Position numbers and translations under genes: made by a program
The notes under the pieces: generated by a model
What the model was told of the DNA's origin: nothing
Databases searched by the model: none
What the model saw: only the letters and a program-made list of their open reading frames with translations
Source: Chionoecetes opilio
Taxonomy: Eukaryota; Arthropoda; Malacostraca; Decapoda; Majidae
Assembly (NCBI GenBank): GCA_016584305.1
Contig: JACEEZ010000341.1
Coordinates: forward strand, 52,501 to 116,500
Reading direction: 5' to 3'
DNA length: 64,000 nt
In this document: positions 59,765-64,000 of the stretch, in pieces
Position numbering within the stretch: position 1 is the stretch's first letter
Layout: every line of letters starts with the position of its first letter

Positions 59765-60106
59765 GCCTTTTCATTGTTATATTATCGCTGCTGCTAAAGA
59801 CCTAAGGTGTTAAGAGTAGAAGGGTGTGCGAGTGCATATTTCTCTATGATATAATATAACGTTTCTATCAAGCAGTCCTTAATCATGAGCGATGATTATG
59901 CACAAACTTACACAATAATTTGTCACTCTAATGACCAAATGAATCACAGGAATGTCTCAGCTGAGGTCTGGGCTGCTAGTGGAAAGAAAATGTGTCTTTT
60001 TTGTGCCTTAATGATGTCTCTTTATCCTCACTTGTGTGCCAGGAATCTTGGGCAGCTGGGTTTTTTCCATGTTGATAGCATTGTGAAGCCTCATGACTTA
60101 TAAGAG
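59765..60106. other. Spacer between inverted CR1 fragments
   Basis: 340 AT-rich bases with no recognised gene. Confidence 0.4.
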
Positions 60107-60835
60107 CATAAAAAAATAAGGAAGCTACAAGAAGCCGCGAGGCCTACACGTGGTAGTTCCTGTCACCTAACACTACCTACATCCACCTTTCATCCCCATC
60201 CATGAACCTATCCAGCCCCTCTTTAAAGCTCCCTAATGACTCCGCACTAACTACCTGTCTACTGAGACCATTCCATTCATTCACCACCCTGTTTGTGCAC
60301 CAGTTTTTCCCTATTTCCTTTCTAAATCTACGCTTTTCCAGCTTGAATCCGTTACTTCTTGTTCTACCCTGGTTAAAAGCCGTAAGAAATTTTCCTACCT
60401 CTCCTTTATTAAATCCCTTTATCCACTTAAAAACTTCTATCAGATCACCCCTTACTCTGCGTCTCTCGAGTGAGTGTAATTTTTATAATTTCAATCTCTT
60501 CTCATAACTAAAGTTACGCATCCCTTGTATCATTTTGGTCATCCTTCTCTGCACTGTTTCTAACAAGGCTATGTCCATCCTGTAATATGGAAACCAAAAC
60601 TGAACCGCATAGTCTAGGTGAGGCCTGACTAGAGCCAGATAATGCTTTAGAATAACTTCCGCACTTCTACTTTTAACACTTCTGGTAATGAATCCTAACT
60701 CTCTATTAGCTCTATTTCTGGCCTCAATACATTGTTTCCTAGGTCGGAGGTCTGGGCTCACCCTCAATCCAAATCTTATAGATCCTCTGCTATCAATACA
60801 GTCTTTTAGCAGCACATCAACGGGAACATTTATGA
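60107..60835 (-). mobile_element. CR1-like LINE 3' fragment, minus orientation
   Basis: Longer copy of the same family. On the minus strand it encodes LLKDCIDSRGSIRFGLRVSP, DLRPRKQCIEARNRANRELG, FITRSVKSRSAEVILKHYLA and VRPHLDYAVQFWFPYYRMDI. After a frame break near 60485 comes the LHSLERRRV to FMDG region and the tail TTATGCTCTTATA at 60107. It lies 340 bases from the plus-strand copy, making a ~600-bp inverted repeat. Confidence 0.9.
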
Positions 60836-62720
<1,885 letters not shown>

Positions 62721-62724
62721 GGAC

Positions 62725-62905
62725 AGATAAGATAAGATACTTTGATAATATCTAGACATTTTGCAAGTACCAACTACAAGGTTATTGACTATACAAAGCG
62801 CCACCACTCCAGGACGAACCTGGTGGGCTCGAACCGCTGACCGAATCCGCAGGGACGCTGCACACGCGAGCCTGCAGCTCTACCAACCGCGCCAACCTGA
62901 CGGGT
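62725..62905 (-). mobile_element. tRNA-derived SINE with TATCT-repeat tail
   Basis: The minus-strand head has GGTTGGTAGAGCTGCAGG (A box region) and the canonical B box GGTTCGAGCCC. The element ends in TATCTTATCTTATCTGTCC (62725-62742). Arms do not fold as a good tRNA. Confidence 0.75.
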
Positions 62906-63004
62906 CGGCGAGGACAGAGCAGGCCGATTTGCCAAGAGGAACATCCATAAAAATTGGGAAAATGTGAGTAAGTGGCCATTAATGTGTTGTTTTATTTATG
63001 TCTC

Positions 63005-63115
63005 TGGCTGTCTGTGTGCAGGCGTCGGGTATGCAACGGGACACGAACGAGGATCTCGCTTCTCCGGCCACTGAATGCTAACCGGTTTGCTAACAAAGGC
63101 TGGTGACCCTCGAAC
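63005..63115 (-). repeat. Possible degenerate tRNA-like sequence
   Basis: The minus strand shows GGTTAGCATTCAGTGGCCGG and CGTTCGTGTCCCG, with weak A- and B-box resemblance, close to the SINE at 62725-62905. Speculative. Confidence 0.3.
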
Positions 63116-63558
63116 GGGCTGTTAAATATTTATTTTCATCTTTCGCAGTATTGTTTTACCACTAATCTCGGTAAGCTCTCTCTAAGCCACTTTCTGAATG
63201 CAGAATGCAAATGAAGGCAACCTCGGAGCCGCTGATGAACACCGAGCTCAAGGCGGTTGTCCATGATGTTAGAGATCAGCAGACTTCTTTATGTACAAGC
63301 GTTTTTATATCTATATATAATAAGCATCATCAACACACTGTTAATTGACTTTCGCAAGCTTAAAGTCGGGAGTGCTAATCCCTATCCTCTCTACAATGGC
63401 AATTTTCATTGTTTTTACAATCGTATGTTATAATACGTATTGTAAAATAGTGTGTATCTCTTATGAATGCATTCATTCATAACAATAACTTCCTGATTTT
63501 TACTCTAAGATTTATCAAGGTAGTCACTGTCACGTCAATTTTTTTCCTTTTTTTTCAG

Positions 63559-63639
63559 GATCTGAGGTGCGAGGGCGGTCAGGTATGCCCGGTGAGGCAG
63601 GCTGGGTAACGAGGCAGTCAAAAGTCCGTCACTCAGCAG
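63559..63639 (+). CDS. Candidate internal exon (81 bp) of an unidentified host gene
   Basis: A strong acceptor (T-rich tract then TTTTTTTTCAG at 63548-63558) and a strong donor (CAG/GTAAGAG at 63637-63646) bracket 81 bases. The third frame is open throughout (SEVRGRSGMPGEAGWVTRQS then KVRHSA); the other two contain stops. The length is a multiple of three. I do not recognise the peptide, and no neighbouring exon was identified. Confidence 0.3.
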
Positions 63640-64000
63640 GTAAGAGCCATGGACAGCCTCGGGTCATTCTGTCTTACTTGTTGCTTTATGACCGTAAATT
63701 ACAGACAAACGAATCTTTGTTCCCGTTTGCTTGAGAGTACGGACAGGATTCACGAGTCAATCCTGCTGTGTCTTGCCATTGATCTTTGGCGGATATTGTC
63801 ACCCGCGTGTCTTTGATCGTGGTCGAGGGAAGGGTATCTGGAGGGCGAGCTGTTGGCGCAGGGGAGATATGCGTATATGCCTCACCTTTAATCACGAGGG
63901 AGGAAGTGTGAGGCTCTTGTGGGGTAGAGGGAGAGAGAGAAGAGAAGAGAAGAGAAAGAGAGAATGTTTTGTGTGCGTGACGATGACAAAGGAAAATGTG

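Overview
The window looks like nuclear DNA from an arthropod, most likely a decapod crustacean. It holds TTAGG-type telomere-like motifs, many tRNA-derived SINEs, CR1-like and other LINEs, a BEL/Pao element, and unusually long GA/CT, CA/GT and TA arrays (about 5-6 kb, roughly 9% of the window by my count). No intact host protein-coding gene was recognised. Every reading frame I can name belongs to a transposable element, and all are broken. The taxonomic call is an inference from repeat content.

Layout. 1-4583: an unclassified DNA transposon with ~330-bp terminal inverted repeats (TIRs) and a shattered minus-strand ORF. 4584-8965: intergenic DNA with a GA array and a diverged inverted repeat. 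8966-17118: a TIR-bounded 8.15-kb unit. It contains telomere-like minisatellites, a hAT element (10898-15648) disrupted by a probable solo LTR (12185-13857), and a MITE made of a repeated 10-mer. 17207-19207: a ~2-kb inverted repeat whose two arms are copies of one TIR element, each carrying a tRNA-Val-like sequence. 19208-25431: SINE, microsatellites, and an ACC-rich minisatellite split by a CR1 fragment and ending in a perfect 49-bp hairpin. 25432-27976: a second DNA transposon (TIRs starting CACTGGTCAA, 4-bp target duplication ATAA) carrying a broken gene of a widespread uncharacterised arthropod family. 28-35 kb: microsatellites and small MITEs. 35192-39420: a BEL/Pao retrotransposon with both LTRs and a perfect 5-bp target duplication but no reverse transcriptase. 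39.4-51.4 kb: microsatellites, a degenerate LINE (43146-44900), SINEs and a 1.17-kb TIR element. 51.4-55.65 kb: a LINE with endonuclease and RT domains, flanked on both sides by CT arrays and interrupted by a 507-bp Tc1/mariner-like derivative. 55.7-64 kb: very long CT and GA arrays, an inverted pair of CR1 3' ends, another SINE, and one candidate host exon at 63559-63639.

Nothing here works as an operon or pathway. The organising principle is nested transposition into repeats, and several insertions can be dated relative to one another from their target duplications. The most notable items are the two TIR elements carrying orphan protein families, the nested 8.15-kb unit, the tRNA-bearing inverted repeat and the perfect 49-bp hairpin.
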